Part shown: in pieces, positions 1-9,089 of the stretch
Layout of the letters: each line of letters opens with the position of its first letter
How positions within the stretch are numbered: position 1 is the first letter of the stretch
NCBI RefSeq assembly: GCF_000969645.2
Contig: NZ_CP014222.1
Location: 1 to 64,000, forward strand
Source of the DNA: Janthinobacterium sp. B9-8
Lineage (GTDB): Bacteria > Pseudomonadota > Gammaproteobacteria > Burkholderiales > Chitinibacteraceae
Direction of reading: 5' to 3'
DNA length: 64,000 bases
Program-made: the position numbers and the translations under genes
Notes under the pieces: model-generated
What the model was told of the DNA's origin: nothing
Database searches by the model: none
Seen by the model: the letters and a program-made list of their open reading frames with translations, nothing else

Positions 1-483
1 TCCAAGGTATTAGCTCCGGGTTTACGGCTGGGCTATGTCTTTGGGCCTCATGATTTTATTGATCGCTGCGCCGCGGAAGTGATGCTGATCGATAGGCAGG
101 GTAATGCAGTGACCGAGCTGGCCGTGGCTGATCTGATGCAAAGCGGAGAATTAAAACGCCATATTCGCCGTGCGCTGCGTATTTATGAAAGCCGACGAAA
201 TATTATAGCGGAAGAAGTTAAGGCTTTAATGGGAGAAAGCGTGAGTTTTGATTTGCCCAGTGGCGGTTTGGCTTTGTGGCTAAAAATAAACCTGCCGCTG
301 GATATGCAGCGTTTGCAGAGCGATGCAAGCAGGCAGGGGGTGAAAGTCTTACTCGGCAGTTTCGCCGCAGACGGCCAAGCAATTCAAGCCCTACGCCTAG
401 GCTACGGCAGCTTGGAGCCGGAGGAAATTAAGCTGGGAATTCAGCGCCTTGCTAGGGCGATGGAGCAGCAAGCTACGCGATGA
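1..483 (+). CDS. MocR-family PLP-dependent regulator / aminotransferase, C-terminal part
   Basis: The reading frame is open from the first base of the window, so the gene starts upstream and only about 160 C-terminal residues are present. They begin SKVLAPGLRLGYV, the signature just after the PLP-lysine region of fold-type I aminotransferases and especially of MocR/PdxR regulators, which fuse a GntR-type DNA-binding domain to an aminotransferase domain. The tail (SGGLALWLKI, then LRLGYGSLEPEEI) also matches the end of that domain. The GntR half is outside the window, so MocR rather than a free aminotransferase is inferred. Target genes and ligand cannot be told. Confidence 0.75.
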   Translation, partial: SKVLAPGLRLGYVFGPHDFIDRCAAEVMLIDRQGNAVTELAVADLMQSGELKRHIRRALRIYESRRNIIAEEVKALMGESVSFDLPSGGLALWLKINLPLDMQRLQSDASRQGVKVLLGSFAADGQAIQALRLGYGSLEPEEIKLGIQRLARAMEQQATR

Positions 484-536
484 TCAAGCGGCCTTCAGTA
501 TTATCCCAAAGAAATACGTGTTGTATTTTTTAGCGT

Positions 537-764
537 TTATATAAGAATACTTGCCCACCAAAAGATGAAAACGATAGCGCTAGTTAACAATATTTTCCCT
601 GAGTCTTTTTTAAGATGAAATGCGCCAATAATCAGCATCCCAATTAGGACAATACTGTTTATTGGCCAAAACACAGTAAATACCATTGGCATTAGGCAAG
701 TGATATTACAGCAGTAAAGAGGGAAGGGACCAGCTATGGAGTTCTTATCTTCAAGTAGTAAAAA
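537..764 (-). pseudogene. in-frame continuation of the small membrane protein after its TAG stop
   Basis: Directly after the TAG at 765-767 the same frame stays open for 75 codons to a TAA at 537-539. It encodes two hydrophobic stretches (around MPMVFTVFWPINSIVLIGML and TSAIVFIFWWASILI). There is no ATG, GTG or TTG with a ribosome site at its beginning; the first ATG lies about 24 codons in and has no Shine-Dalgarno sequence. It looks like the distal half of a 185-residue membrane protein split by an amber codon. A sequencing error, a pseudogene or stop readthrough are all possible. Confidence 0.35.
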
Positions 765-1094
765 CTATGATTGATCTGATTCAAAATGGCTTGTGCCCGG
801 CGGCAGTGTTTCTGGTTCAGGGCGATCACTTAATGCTACATAAATAATAAACAATACGCTTAGGCCAGTATTTGCCATGGGTATAAGTACGGCTCCTAGC
901 CCTGCACCATATCCGCCGTCTGAGCCTGAAAATATAGCGATGCCCATTAATGGTGATAATAAAACACCGTTCATAATGAGTAGCCAAATTTCAGAAGATT
1001 TTTTTGTTTGTTTTTTTAGGTTCCATTTGTGAATAAGGAAGTTAATGACTAAGCCCGGTATTGCAATAATCATCCAAACAAATAGCAGGTTCAT
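765..1094 (-). CDS. small membrane protein of unknown function
   Basis: This ORF of 109 residues has about three hydrophobic segments (roughly residues 3-20, 35-52 and 60-85) and a hydrophilic C-terminal tail. I do not recognise the family. The ATG at 1094 is chosen because AGAAGGA lies four bases before it; a longer frame starting at 1127 has no comparable ribosome site. The TAG stop is followed in the same frame by 75 more open codons that encode further hydrophobic segments, so the gene may be a truncated version of a longer membrane protein (see the next entry). Confidence 0.5.
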   Translation of the reverse strand: MNLLFVWMIIAIPGLVINFLIHKWNLKKQTKKSSEIWLLIMNGVLLSPLMGIAIFSGSDGGYGAGLGAVLIPMANTGLSVLFIIYVALSDRPEPETLPPGTSHFESDQS

Positions 1095-1217
1095 TTTTTC
1101 CTTCTCATTTTGATCACGGATTTTCACTAAGGTGGCTAAGTTGTATTTAAACAGACCCAGCTAAAACCACAATCAGGTGTTTATTTTTAAAGTCATTTTA
1201 TAGTGTAGTGAGTAACT

Positions 1218-1242
1218 GCAGGTGGCCATTGCGGCCACCTGC
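1218..1242. terminator. strong hairpin downstream of cysS
   Basis: This is a perfect 10-base-pair stem (GCAGGTGGCC / GGCCACCTGC) with a five-base loop, 12 bases beyond the cysS stop codon. No T-run follows on the minus strand, so it may be a transcript 3'-end stabiliser rather than a classical intrinsic terminator. Confidence 0.45.
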
Positions 1243-1253
1243 TCAGGCGTGGC

Positions 1254-2630
1254 TTAAATCGCCTTTACAATCCAACCATCGGCCGTATCTTCCACCTCAT
1301 ACCCCAACGCTTTTAATTCCCCGCGTACCTGATCCGCCGCTGCCCAGTTTTTCTCTTTGCGGTATTGCTGGCGCTGCTCAGCCAGGGTTTGAATCTCAAA
1401 GGGAATGGCTGCTGCAACAGCGGGTTGCCAGGTGGCTAAACCTAGGCCCAGCACTTCATCAAATTTGCTCAGCGTGGCTTTTTTGTGGCTTGGGCCGAGA
1501 TTGGATTTGAGTAGCTCCCACACCAGTGCAATAGTGCGGGGGATATTGAGGTCTTGGTTGATTTCTTCGGTAAAGCGCGCCAAATAAGCGTCATCGCATT
1601 CGCCGCCATCGGGCAGGGCGAAGTAGCTGTCCCGCAAGCGGCCAAGGGCAGTTTGGGCGCCGCTGAGCGCGTCCCAATTAAAGTTAAGCTGGCTGCGATA
1701 GTGCGCTGTCAGGCAAAGATAGCGGTAGGCAATCGGGTCAATGCCTTGGTCGATCAGCGTTTGCAGGCGCAGGAAATCGCCGCTGGATTTGCTCATTTTG
1801 CTGGCGTCCAGCTGCAAGAAATAACCGTGCATCCAGAAATTAGCCAAGCGTGTGCCATGGCAGGCTTGGTTTTGGGCAATTTCATTGCTGTGGTGAATCG
1901 AGATATGGTCTTCGCCGCCACAATGAATATCAAACCAAGGCTCCAGATATTTGGCCGACATCGCCGAGCATTCGATATGCCAGCCCGGGAAACCGCGTCC
2001 CCATGGACTTTCCCATTCCATCTGGCGGGCGCTGCCTTCTGGGCTAAATTTCCACAGTGCAAAATCTGTGGAGGATTTCTTCTCGCCCAGCGCTACGCGG
2101 CTGCCCGCATTGAGGCCTTCGCGGTTTAGGCGGGCTAAATAGCCATAATCGTCTTGTTTGGCGGTATCAAAATAAACACCATCGCTATTGGCGTAGGTAT
2201 AGCCTTTTCCTTCCAGTACCTGAATAAAGGCAATTTGCTCGCTGATATGCTCGGTGGCTTTACACCAGAGCGTGGGCTCCAGCATATTCAGCGTAGTTAA
2301 ATCATTTTTAAATATGGCGCTGAAATAATCGGCAATATCCCATGCGGATTTTCCCGATTTGCGGCTGCCGCGCTCCATTTTGTCTTCACCCTCGTCAGCA
2401 TCAGAAACCAGATGCCCTACATCGGTGATATTGACGATATGACGCACGGTATAGCCATTAAATTGCAGGGTGCGGCGCAAGATATCTTCGAATAAATAAG
2501 TACGCAAATTGCCAATATGTGCATAGTCATATACGGTTGGGCCGCAACAGTACAATCCAACCCAGTCCGTGCGAATGGCTTGAAATGGCCTTAATTGGCG
2601 TTCCCAGTTGTCGTATAAGAATATTTGCAT
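1254..2630 (-). CDS. cysS: cysteinyl-tRNA synthetase
   Basis: Cytosolic class I aminoacyl-tRNA synthetase that charges tRNA-Cys with cysteine. The 458 residues match the usual length of about 460. The zinc/active-site start CCGPTVYDYAHIGNLRTY contains the HIGH-type motif (HIGN) after a conserved cysteine. The second nucleotide-binding motif is KMSKS in ASKMSKSSGDFL. Other family signatures are GGEDHISIHHSNEIAQ (zinc ligands and active site) and GWHIECSAMS. The C-terminal region holds the anticodon-binding helices. It is transcribed alone, with a hairpin just after the stop. Confidence 0.97.
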   Translation of the reverse strand: MQIFLYDNWERQLRPFQAIRTDWVGLYCCGPTVYDYAHIGNLRTYLFEDILRRTLQFNGYTVRHIVNITDVGHLVSDADEGEDKMERGSRKSGKSAWDIADYFSAIFKNDLTTLNMLEPTLWCKATEHISEQIAFIQVLEGKGYTYANSDGVYFDTAKQDDYGYLARLNREGLNAGSRVALGEKKSSTDFALWKFSPEGSARQMEWESPWGRGFPGWHIECSAMSAKYLEPWFDIHCGGEDHISIHHSNEIAQNQACHGTRLANFWMHGYFLQLDASKMSKSSGDFLRLQTLIDQGIDPIAYRYLCLTAHYRSQLNFNWDALSGAQTALGRLRDSYFALPDGGECDDAYLARFTEEINQDLNIPRTIALVWELLKSNLGPSHKKATLSKFDEVLGLGLATWQPAVAAAIPFEIQTLAEQRQQYRKEKNWAAADQVRGELKALGYEVEDTADGWIVKAI

Positions 2631-2874
2631 ATTGGCTTGATCGGCATATTAGTTTAAAAAAATGATTGTACTCAGAAATGGCGAGTTTTTGCGCGGCTTA
2701 AGCTTCAATGATTTGTTACGTTCTGTGTTAGATTCAATGAAGTAATCTGCTTTAACATAAAAGATAAGATTGTGCTTGAGATGGATAGCGGCTGAGAGAT
2801 GTGGCCTGTAAAATATGGGCGCTTATTAAGGCGAATGCTCAGTCTATAATGGCAAAAATGCAGGAGGGTGTTTA

Positions 2875-3288
2875 ATGAGTTCGGAATGCGTGCTGTGTGT
2901 TGAAAATGGCGGAGAAGTCCTTTGGCAGGATGACTTTTGCCGCGTTGTTTTGGTGGATGAGGCGGGCTACCCAGGGTTTTGTCGAGTCATCTTAAAACAG
3001 CATACGGCAGAATTCAGCGATTTAAATGCCGCAGATAGAAACCGCTTGATGCAGCTGGTCTTTGCTGTTGAATCAGCTATTCGCAGTACCTTGCAGCCGG
3101 ATAAAGTTAATTTGGCCAGCCTTGGCAATATGGTGCCGCATTTGCATTGGCATGTGATTCCCCGCTTTAAAGAAGATCGCCATTTTCCCGCCCCGATTTG
3201 GGCCGAGGCGGCCCGCCCGGACACAGACAGGGTTTCAGCTAAGCAACTATTAGCGCTTAGAATTGCATTGCAGGCCTTAACACAATGA
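2875..3288 (+). CDS. HIT-family nucleotide hydrolase
   Basis: This 137-residue protein carries the histidine triad HLHWHVIPR (H-x-H-x-H) near residues 98-106. In the HIT family this forms the catalytic site of enzymes that hydrolyse or transfer nucleotide monophosphates; the natural substrate cannot be told from sequence. A clear ribosome site (AGGAGGG) precedes the ATG. Its last four bases overlap the start of the next gene, so the two are probably translationally coupled. Confidence 0.9.
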   Translation: MSSECVLCVENGGEVLWQDDFCRVVLVDEAGYPGFCRVILKQHTAEFSDLNAADRNRLMQLVFAVESAIRSTLQPDKVNLASLGNMVPHLHWHVIPRFKEDRHFPAPIWAEAARPDTDRVSAKQLLALRIALQALTQ

Positions 3289-4859
3289 ACCAGCTACCCT
3301 TTACAGATGCACGTGGTGCAAAAGACTGGCTTATTTTATTGCCTTTAATTAATACGCGCGTTGCGCATGCCGAGTTGAGCAATGCCATTAAAGCGCTGGC
3401 TGTGGGCCATATTGCGCCTGTGGAAGCGCTTAAAGCTTTAGAGCTGTTGCGCGGCTCTGTGCATGATGTGCAATTTGCTTTGCTGCCCGAGTTTGCCGCC
3501 AAGCCTTTGCCTTTAAGCGCTGCCGAGCAAACGCAATGGCAGGCAGCCAGTGATTTGTGGGAGGCCATGGCAGAGGCTTATGCACGCTACTGGAAAGAAG
3601 CCGAGCCAGAAGACTCGCCTATTCATGAATACTTACCTTTATTGGCCGAGCGCACTTTACGCTGCATGGGTTTTGTTGCCCGTTGTTATTATGTGGTGGG
3701 TCGAAAAGTCTCTGATGCTTTGTGGGTTAAAATATTTGCGTATTACCAGCATGCTGAGCAATTGGCAATTAGCGATAAAAAAGTAAAAGATCGCTTTTTA
3801 TTTATCGGTGATTCAACCACGCTGCACGCTGTTTTTATTCATATTTTATTACTTTCAGCTGCAAATCCTAATCAGTACACTTTGCGACGTTTGCTATGGC
3901 TTGATCAGATATTAGAATTGTTTGCTACTCGCAGCCAAATTGCTTTGCATGCACCTGCATTGCCGGGTAAAACGCCTTTGCAAATTGATTTAGCCACGCC
4001 CGGCAGCCCACAGCGTTTTGGCCAGCCTAAAGAAGGGCCGGATATTCGAGAAATCGATACGCTGGCATTAGCCCAGGTTTTATCCAAGCGAATTAAATTA
4101 CTACGCCAGGGTGAATTACCAGAAAAACTAGGTTTGGGTAATGAGCTGGGCTTGCAAGTAACAATAGATATTTTGTCTGATCTTTACCGGCTTTGGTGCG
4201 AGCATGGTACCGAGCGTGCCAGCAGAGAATTAAAAGCGCGGACGGTGCCGCTGATTTTGGGCCTATCTGCCCAGCATCGCTATGTGGTCGATGGTGATTA
4301 CACGGCTCCGCCTGAAGAAGCGGTTCGCGTGGGCAGCCGTGATTTAATCAATATCCATCTTTTTGGTGACCTAACGCCCTCCAAGCAAGGCAATGAGCCG
4401 CGGGCTTTACCGCCGATCGAGCTATGGGATGTGGTGAATGAAACCGCTCAGGGCCTGCGTTTAACGCGTCTTGCTTCCGCGGGGGAGCGGATTAGTTTAA
4501 ATCAACTGATTGTGGTGAAGTCTTCAGCCCGATATTTAGCCGGTGTGGTGCGCTGGCTGGAAGAAAGCGATGGCGATCTGCATATGGGCTTGGTGTTATT
4601 GCCCGGCCTGCCTAAAGCGGCAGCTATAAGGCCGTGCGAGCCAGCCCGCGCCCATGCAGATTACACCGAAATCGTATGGCTACCCGCCATGCCAATATTA
4701 AAAGCCCCCAAAACCATGCTCTTACCCAATGGCTGGTTCAGAGCAGGGCGGCAATGCGAGTTTTGGAATGGCGAGAGTTTAATTAAAGTGAAATTTATCA
4801 GCTTAGTGGAATACGGCAGCAACTTTGAGCGGGTGCATTTTTCAGAAGTAAAGATTTGA
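3285..4859 (+). CDS. protein of unknown function with PilZ-like C-terminus
   Basis: This 524-residue soluble protein has no signal peptide. The first 330 residues are largely alpha-helical and not recognised. Residues around 375-440 read WDVVNETAQGLRL followed by a strand-rich segment ending VRWLEESDGDLHMGL. NETAQG resembles the [DN]-x-[ST]-x-x-G motif of PilZ domains, which bind cyclic di-GMP, but the upstream RxxxR motif is not visible, so the domain would be atypical. A second protein of the same plan lies at 39527-41074. It overlaps the HIT gene by four bases and ends opposite the HD-GYP gene. A link to cyclic-di-GMP-dependent surface behaviour is inference. Confidence 0.6.
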   Translation: MNQLPFTDARGAKDWLILLPLINTRVAHAELSNAIKALAVGHIAPVEALKALELLRGSVHDVQFALLPEFAAKPLPLSAAEQTQWQAASDLWEAMAEAYARYWKEAEPEDSPIHEYLPLLAERTLRCMGFVARCYYVVGRKVSDALWVKIFAYYQHAEQLAISDKKVKDRFLFIGDSTTLHAVFIHILLLSAANPNQYTLRRLLWLDQILELFATRSQIALHAPALPGKTPLQIDLATPGSPQRFGQPKEGPDIREIDTLALAQVLSKRIKLLRQGELPEKLGLGNELGLQVTIDILSDLYRLWCEHGTERASRELKARTVPLILGLSAQHRYVVDGDYTAPPEEAVRVGSRDLINIHLFGDLTPSKQGNEPRALPPIELWDVVNETAQGLRLTRLASAGERISLNQLIVVKSSARYLAGVVRWLEESDGDLHMGLVLLPGLPKAAAIRPCEPARAHADYTEIVWLPAMPILKAPKTMLLPNGWFRAGRQCEFWNGESLIKVKFISLVEYGSNFERVHFSEVKI

Positions 4860-4915
4860 TGGGATCTGGCGGCGGGAGCGCAGCTCTAAGCCGCCAGCAA
4901 TCGCTACGGGATGTT

Positions 4916-6505
4916 TTAATCCTGTCCCCTTGAGATTCTCAATAGTTTTTCTTCGTCTACTTCGTCAATTTGAGATGGGCCTAAGAATAATTCGGCGTAG
5001 TTTTTCCATACTTTTTCTTTGACAAAAATCTCAAATAAATCGCCGTCAATATGCTGATCTTTGGCCATGCGCGCAAGAATGGTTAAAGACTGCGAAATCT
5101 TCATGCCGTCTTTATACGGGCGATCACGGGCGGTGAGTGCTTCAAATACATCGGCGATCCCCATAATTCTTGCCTGAACACTCATTTGATTTTTAGTCAG
5201 CCCGCGCGGATAGCCTTTGCCATCCATTCTTTCATGGTGACCTCCGGCAAACTCGGCCACATTTTTTAAATGCTTGGGCCAGGGCAATGATTCAAGCATT
5301 TCGATGGTGACTTCAATATGGTGATTAATAATCTGGCGCTCGGCTGCGGTGAGTGTGCCGCGTGCAATAGATAGATTTTCTATTTCTTCTGCAGATAAAA
5401 AAGGGCTAAGGATTCCTTCGGGGTTAATCCATTGTTGCTGGCCAATAGTTCTTACTCTTTCACAGGCGGTATCGGGCATAAATTCTCCGCCTGTATTGGC
5501 ATGCTGTAAAAATGCTTTATCGGCTTCAATTTGCGCTACACGCTGTTTCCATTCTTCCTCGGTGCATTTGCCGCGTAAAAAATCAATTTCAGCATCGCGC
5601 GCTAATACTTCAAAGCGGGTATCTACCAGCTGAATTCGGTCAAATATCGTTTGTAATTTGGTGGCTTTATCGACCACATGCACCGGGGTGGTGATTTTTC
5701 CGCAATCGTGTAAAAGCCCGGCAATTTTTAATTCGTATCTACCCTGATTATCCATTGTGAAATCAGCCATGGGGCCATAAGTGGCATAGTTGACTGCTTC
5801 GGCAAGCATAACGGTTAATGCAGGCACACGCTGGCAATGGCCGCCGGTATAGGGCGATTTATCGTCGATGGCTAAGTTGATTAAATTAATAAATGATTCA
5901 AACAATTCTTCTAATTGATGGATTAAGCGCCGGTTGGTCAGCGCAATGGCCGCTTGTGATGCCAGTGATTCGGCCATACTTTGGCTGTCTGCATCAAAAT
6001 GGCTTAGCTGGCCTTGCTCGTCTCTGGCATTAATTAGCTGTAATACGCCAATGATTTCTCTTTCATGGTTTTTCATTGGTACGGTTAGAAATGATTTAGA
6101 GCGATAGCCCACGCTGGAATCAAAGCGTTTTGTGCCCGAAAAGTCGTAGCCTTCGGCGGTATAAGCGTCTTTGATATTAATGGTGGTATCTTTATTAACC
6201 GAGCAAGCCACTACATTATTTAAGTTGGGCGTGCCATCGGTGTGGCGCAGCATGACAGGCGGCAGATTGGTGGGGTGGCCGGTGGTGCCGCCCAAGGCGA
6301 TTCCCAGCGATTCGGTAATCACAATCTCAAAATGCAGTGCGCCACCTTTGATCAGATAGAGCGTGCCTGCATCTGCGTTGACCAGATGTTTAGCAGCAAT
6401 CAGAATCGTTTCCATCAGCTTGTCGATATGATTTTCGCAAGACAGAGAGATTCCAATTGCATTGAGCTGCTCTAAGCGCTCGTGAAGAATGTCGTGGCTA
6501 AGCAT
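4916..6505 (-). CDS. GAF / HD-GYP domain phosphodiesterase
   Basis: A 529-residue cytoplasmic protein. An N-terminal GAF domain (about residues 15-180) is followed by an HD-GYP domain. The HD part shows LLHDCGK and the GYP part shows HHERMDGKGYPRGL, so the metal ligands and GYP signature of active cyclic-di-GMP phosphodiesterases are kept. An insertion of about 100 residues sits between the two halves. The ATG at 6505 (MLSHDIL) is preferred to one nine codons upstream because AGAGA lies before it. It follows the GAF/PilB-like ATPase gene on the same strand after a gap of about 145 bases. It would lower cyclic di-GMP in response to a GAF ligand (inference). Confidence 0.88.
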   Translation of the reverse strand: MLSHDILHERLEQLNAIGISLSCENHIDKLMETILIAAKHLVNADAGTLYLIKGGALHFEIVITESLGIALGGTTGHPTNLPPVMLRHTDGTPNLNNVVACSVNKDTTINIKDAYTAEGYDFSGTKRFDSSVGYRSKSFLTVPMKNHEREIIGVLQLINARDEQGQLSHFDADSQSMAESLASQAAIALTNRRLIHQLEELFESFINLINLAIDDKSPYTGGHCQRVPALTVMLAEAVNYATYGPMADFTMDNQGRYELKIAGLLHDCGKITTPVHVVDKATKLQTIFDRIQLVDTRFEVLARDAEIDFLRGKCTEEEWKQRVAQIEADKAFLQHANTGGEFMPDTACERVRTIGQQQWINPEGILSPFLSAEEIENLSIARGTLTAAERQIINHHIEVTIEMLESLPWPKHLKNVAEFAGGHHERMDGKGYPRGLTKNQMSVQARIMGIADVFEALTARDRPYKDGMKISQSLTILARMAKDQHIDGDLFEIFVKEKVWKNYAELFLGPSQIDEVDEEKLLRISRGQD

Positions 6506-6649
6506 ATTGCATCTCTGTTTTGATCCGCGCAAAGCAACTCTGAACGCTGATTATTGCGCTTAATCAGGCGCATCAATCTTGATTGCGGATGAACTGCATT
6601 TTTGCCATTCATTTTTTGTTTCATGGCTATCCGCAATATTTTGATCGTT

Positions 6650-8989
6650 TTATTTGATACAAACCGCACGAATTTGCGCCATATCGGTTAAACCTTGCAG
6701 TACTTTTTCAATGCCATCCTGTTTCAGGGTGCGCATGCCTTCTTCTAGCGCGGTGGCAAGTAATTGAGCCACGCGGGCGTGCTCCTGAATTTGCTTTTTG
6801 ACCATATCAGTACCTACTAAAAGCTCGTGTAGCCCCAGGCGGCCTTTATAGCCGGTGTTATTGCAGGCATCACAGCCTTTGGCGCGATAAAGGGTGAAAT
6901 GGCCTTCTTTATTAGCAAACGATGCTACCCAGTCTTTATATACGGTCTCTAAGGCGTGCTCGGGGTCCTTCTGCCAGTCGGTTGTTTGCTTTAGCTCTTC
7001 ACTATATTCATTCAGCATTCCCTTGATTTCTGCCGCATCAGCGTCATAAGCCTCTTTGCATTTGCACAGCCTTTTGGCAAGGCGCTGTGCCAGAATGCCG
7101 AGCAGGGCATCGGCAAAGTTAAAGGGATCCATTCCCATATCTAATAGACGAATAATTGATTCTGGTGCGCTATTGGTGTGCAGGGTGGCGAGCACCAAAT
7201 GCCCGGTGAGTGATGCTTCAATCCCCGTGCTGGTGGTTTCTTTATCACGCATTTCCCCCACCATAATGATGTCCGGATCCGCGCGTAAAAAGGCTTTCAT
7301 AATGGTGGCAAAAGTCAGCCCCGCTTTATTATTAACTTGCACCTGGCGCAGCCCTTTTTGGGTAATTTCAACGGGGTCTTCTGCGGTCCAGATTTTGGTA
7401 TCCGGCGTGTTGAGGTGCTTGAGAATGGAGTGCAGGGTGGTGGTTTTACCCGAGCCGGTTGGCCCGCAAACAAAAAACAGGCCGTAAGGCTTGGCGATCA
7501 CCGATTTTAAATTGGTGATGGTGCGGGTCGAGAGGGCGAGTTTATCCAGTGGCAGTGGTTCACCCGAGGCCAGAATCCGCATCACCACATCTTCTACACC
7601 ACCTTGGGTAGGAATGGTGGCCACACGCAGCTCAATATCGTAGCCCGGTACATATTTCTTGAACTTGATTTTGCCATCTTGTGGCTTGCGTTTCTCCGAG
7701 ATATCCAGATCGCACATGATTTTAATGCGGGTAACTAAGGGGTTGCGGTAGGACGCAGGTACTTCCTTGTAAGCGACTAAAGAGCCATCGCGGCGAAAGC
7801 GAATGCGGGTTTTTTCATTACCGGGGGATGGCTCGATATGAATATCGGAAACGCCGGTTTTATACGCTTCAACAATAATCTGGTTGACGAGTTTGACCAG
7901 CTCATTGTCTTGAGCTGCTGAGATTTCTTCGGGGGAAACCGGCTCTGCGTCTTCTTCATCGACCATATTAGAGAGCAGGGCATCGATATTACTGTCGTTG
8001 CTGGGCTCACCAAAAAACAGATCGAGGGTTTTTTGGAATTCTAGTTTGGTGCTGACCCGGTAAACGGCTTTTTTATTGGGGAAAACATGGGCCACGGTAT
8101 GGCTGGCACGGATACGTTCCGGATCGGTGGTCAGGATAATAATGCCTTCTGTTTCCTCATCAACCGGCAGCCATTCGTTTTCTGCGGCGTATTCGCGCTT
8201 GATATTTTTGAGTAAATCGAGTGGTTTAATTCTTTCCGGTTTAAACGCTTCGTAAGCCACTCCAAAATAGCCTGCCAGCGATTGGCCAAGGGCGGCGAGC
8301 GGTACTTGGTATTTTTCGCTGAGTAGCGATTCTATATCCCGCTTATCTCTTTGGGCTTCACGCAAAGCGACTTGCAAGGCAGCAGGTGTGATGATGTTGG
8401 CCGTGACGAGGCCACCATATTTATGCTGGGGTGAAAAAGGAAAAGGCTGCTGCTGTCTTTGTTGCAAAGCAATGGCGAGTGTTTTGGCGAGTAAACGTAT
8501 GCCGTCTTCGGTTTGCGCTTCAAAAGGATGTTGCTGCTTATTATTGATAAGCTGCACCACGCCGATCAAGGTGCCATCCAGCTCGGCTAATAGGGGGGCG
8601 GCAAGCATTTCTCTGGCATGAAAGCCGGTCTGTTTATCGACAGCTTGTAAAAACTGCAGCGTGGGGCTGTAGCTGCTTAGCTCCTCGGCGTTATAAACAT
8701 CGCGGATATTAACGAGCTGCTTATGGTTGGCCACAAAGCCCGCCACACTGCGATCATTCACCGGAATGCGCAGTTCTTTAAAGCCTTCCAGACCCGTTTT
8801 GACCCTAGAGATCATTTCATTGCCGGTATCGTTTGCCACATAAATGGTGAGCCGCTCGGCACCAAATACTGTGCACGCTTCGCCACTGATTTCCAGCAAG
8901 ATCTCATCAATATGCCGGGTTGCATGGATGCGATTGGTCAGGGCTTGCAGCTCATGCATAAAGTGTAGGGCGTTATCTTTTTGGCTCAT
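6650..8989 (-). CDS. GAF-MshEN-GspE/PilB-type secretion ATPase
   Basis: A 779-residue hexameric-type ATPase of the type II secretion / type IV pilus assembly family. Residues about 10-170 form a GAF domain, unusual for this family. About 185-340 resemble the MshEN / GspE N-terminal domain, which in some members binds cyclic di-GMP. The rest is the ATPase: Walker A GPTGSGKTTTLHSIL, Walker B region DPDIIMVGEMRD, His box TGHLVLATLHTNSAPE. A cysteine cluster (LCKCKEA, then CDACNNTGYKGR) matches the zinc site, although the first pair is C-x-C rather than C-x-x-C. No pilin, PilC or PilD genes are nearby, so this is an orphan paralogue of a pilus motor, flanked by signalling genes. Confidence 0.88.
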   Translation of the reverse strand: MSQKDNALHFMHELQALTNRIHATRHIDEILLEISGEACTVFGAERLTIYVANDTGNEMISRVKTGLEGFKELRIPVNDRSVAGFVANHKQLVNIRDVYNAEELSSYSPTLQFLQAVDKQTGFHAREMLAAPLLAELDGTLIGVVQLINNKQQHPFEAQTEDGIRLLAKTLAIALQQRQQQPFPFSPQHKYGGLVTANIITPAALQVALREAQRDKRDIESLLSEKYQVPLAALGQSLAGYFGVAYEAFKPERIKPLDLLKNIKREYAAENEWLPVDEETEGIIILTTDPERIRASHTVAHVFPNKKAVYRVSTKLEFQKTLDLFFGEPSNDSNIDALLSNMVDEEDAEPVSPEEISAAQDNELVKLVNQIIVEAYKTGVSDIHIEPSPGNEKTRIRFRRDGSLVAYKEVPASYRNPLVTRIKIMCDLDISEKRKPQDGKIKFKKYVPGYDIELRVATIPTQGGVEDVVMRILASGEPLPLDKLALSTRTITNLKSVIAKPYGLFFVCGPTGSGKTTTLHSILKHLNTPDTKIWTAEDPVEITQKGLRQVQVNNKAGLTFATIMKAFLRADPDIIMVGEMRDKETTSTGIEASLTGHLVLATLHTNSAPESIIRLLDMGMDPFNFADALLGILAQRLAKRLCKCKEAYDADAAEIKGMLNEYSEELKQTTDWQKDPEHALETVYKDWVASFANKEGHFTLYRAKGCDACNNTGYKGRLGLHELLVGTDMVKKQIQEHARVAQLLATALEEGMRTLKQDGIEKVLQGLTDMAQIRAVCIK

Positions 8990-9089
8990 GGTGATGGCTC
9001 GTGGCTGGCATGGGGCGATGTATTGGGTTTGGAGGTTATTGTTTGTGGCGCATTGCGTTTTGAGTGCGCCCTAGGGGTGTGTTTTTTTC

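Noticed and set aside
1554-2129. Long plus-strand ORF opposite cysS
   Set aside because: It lies wholly inside cysS on the other strand, has no ribosome site and no recognisable motif; it is a shadow of the synthetase.
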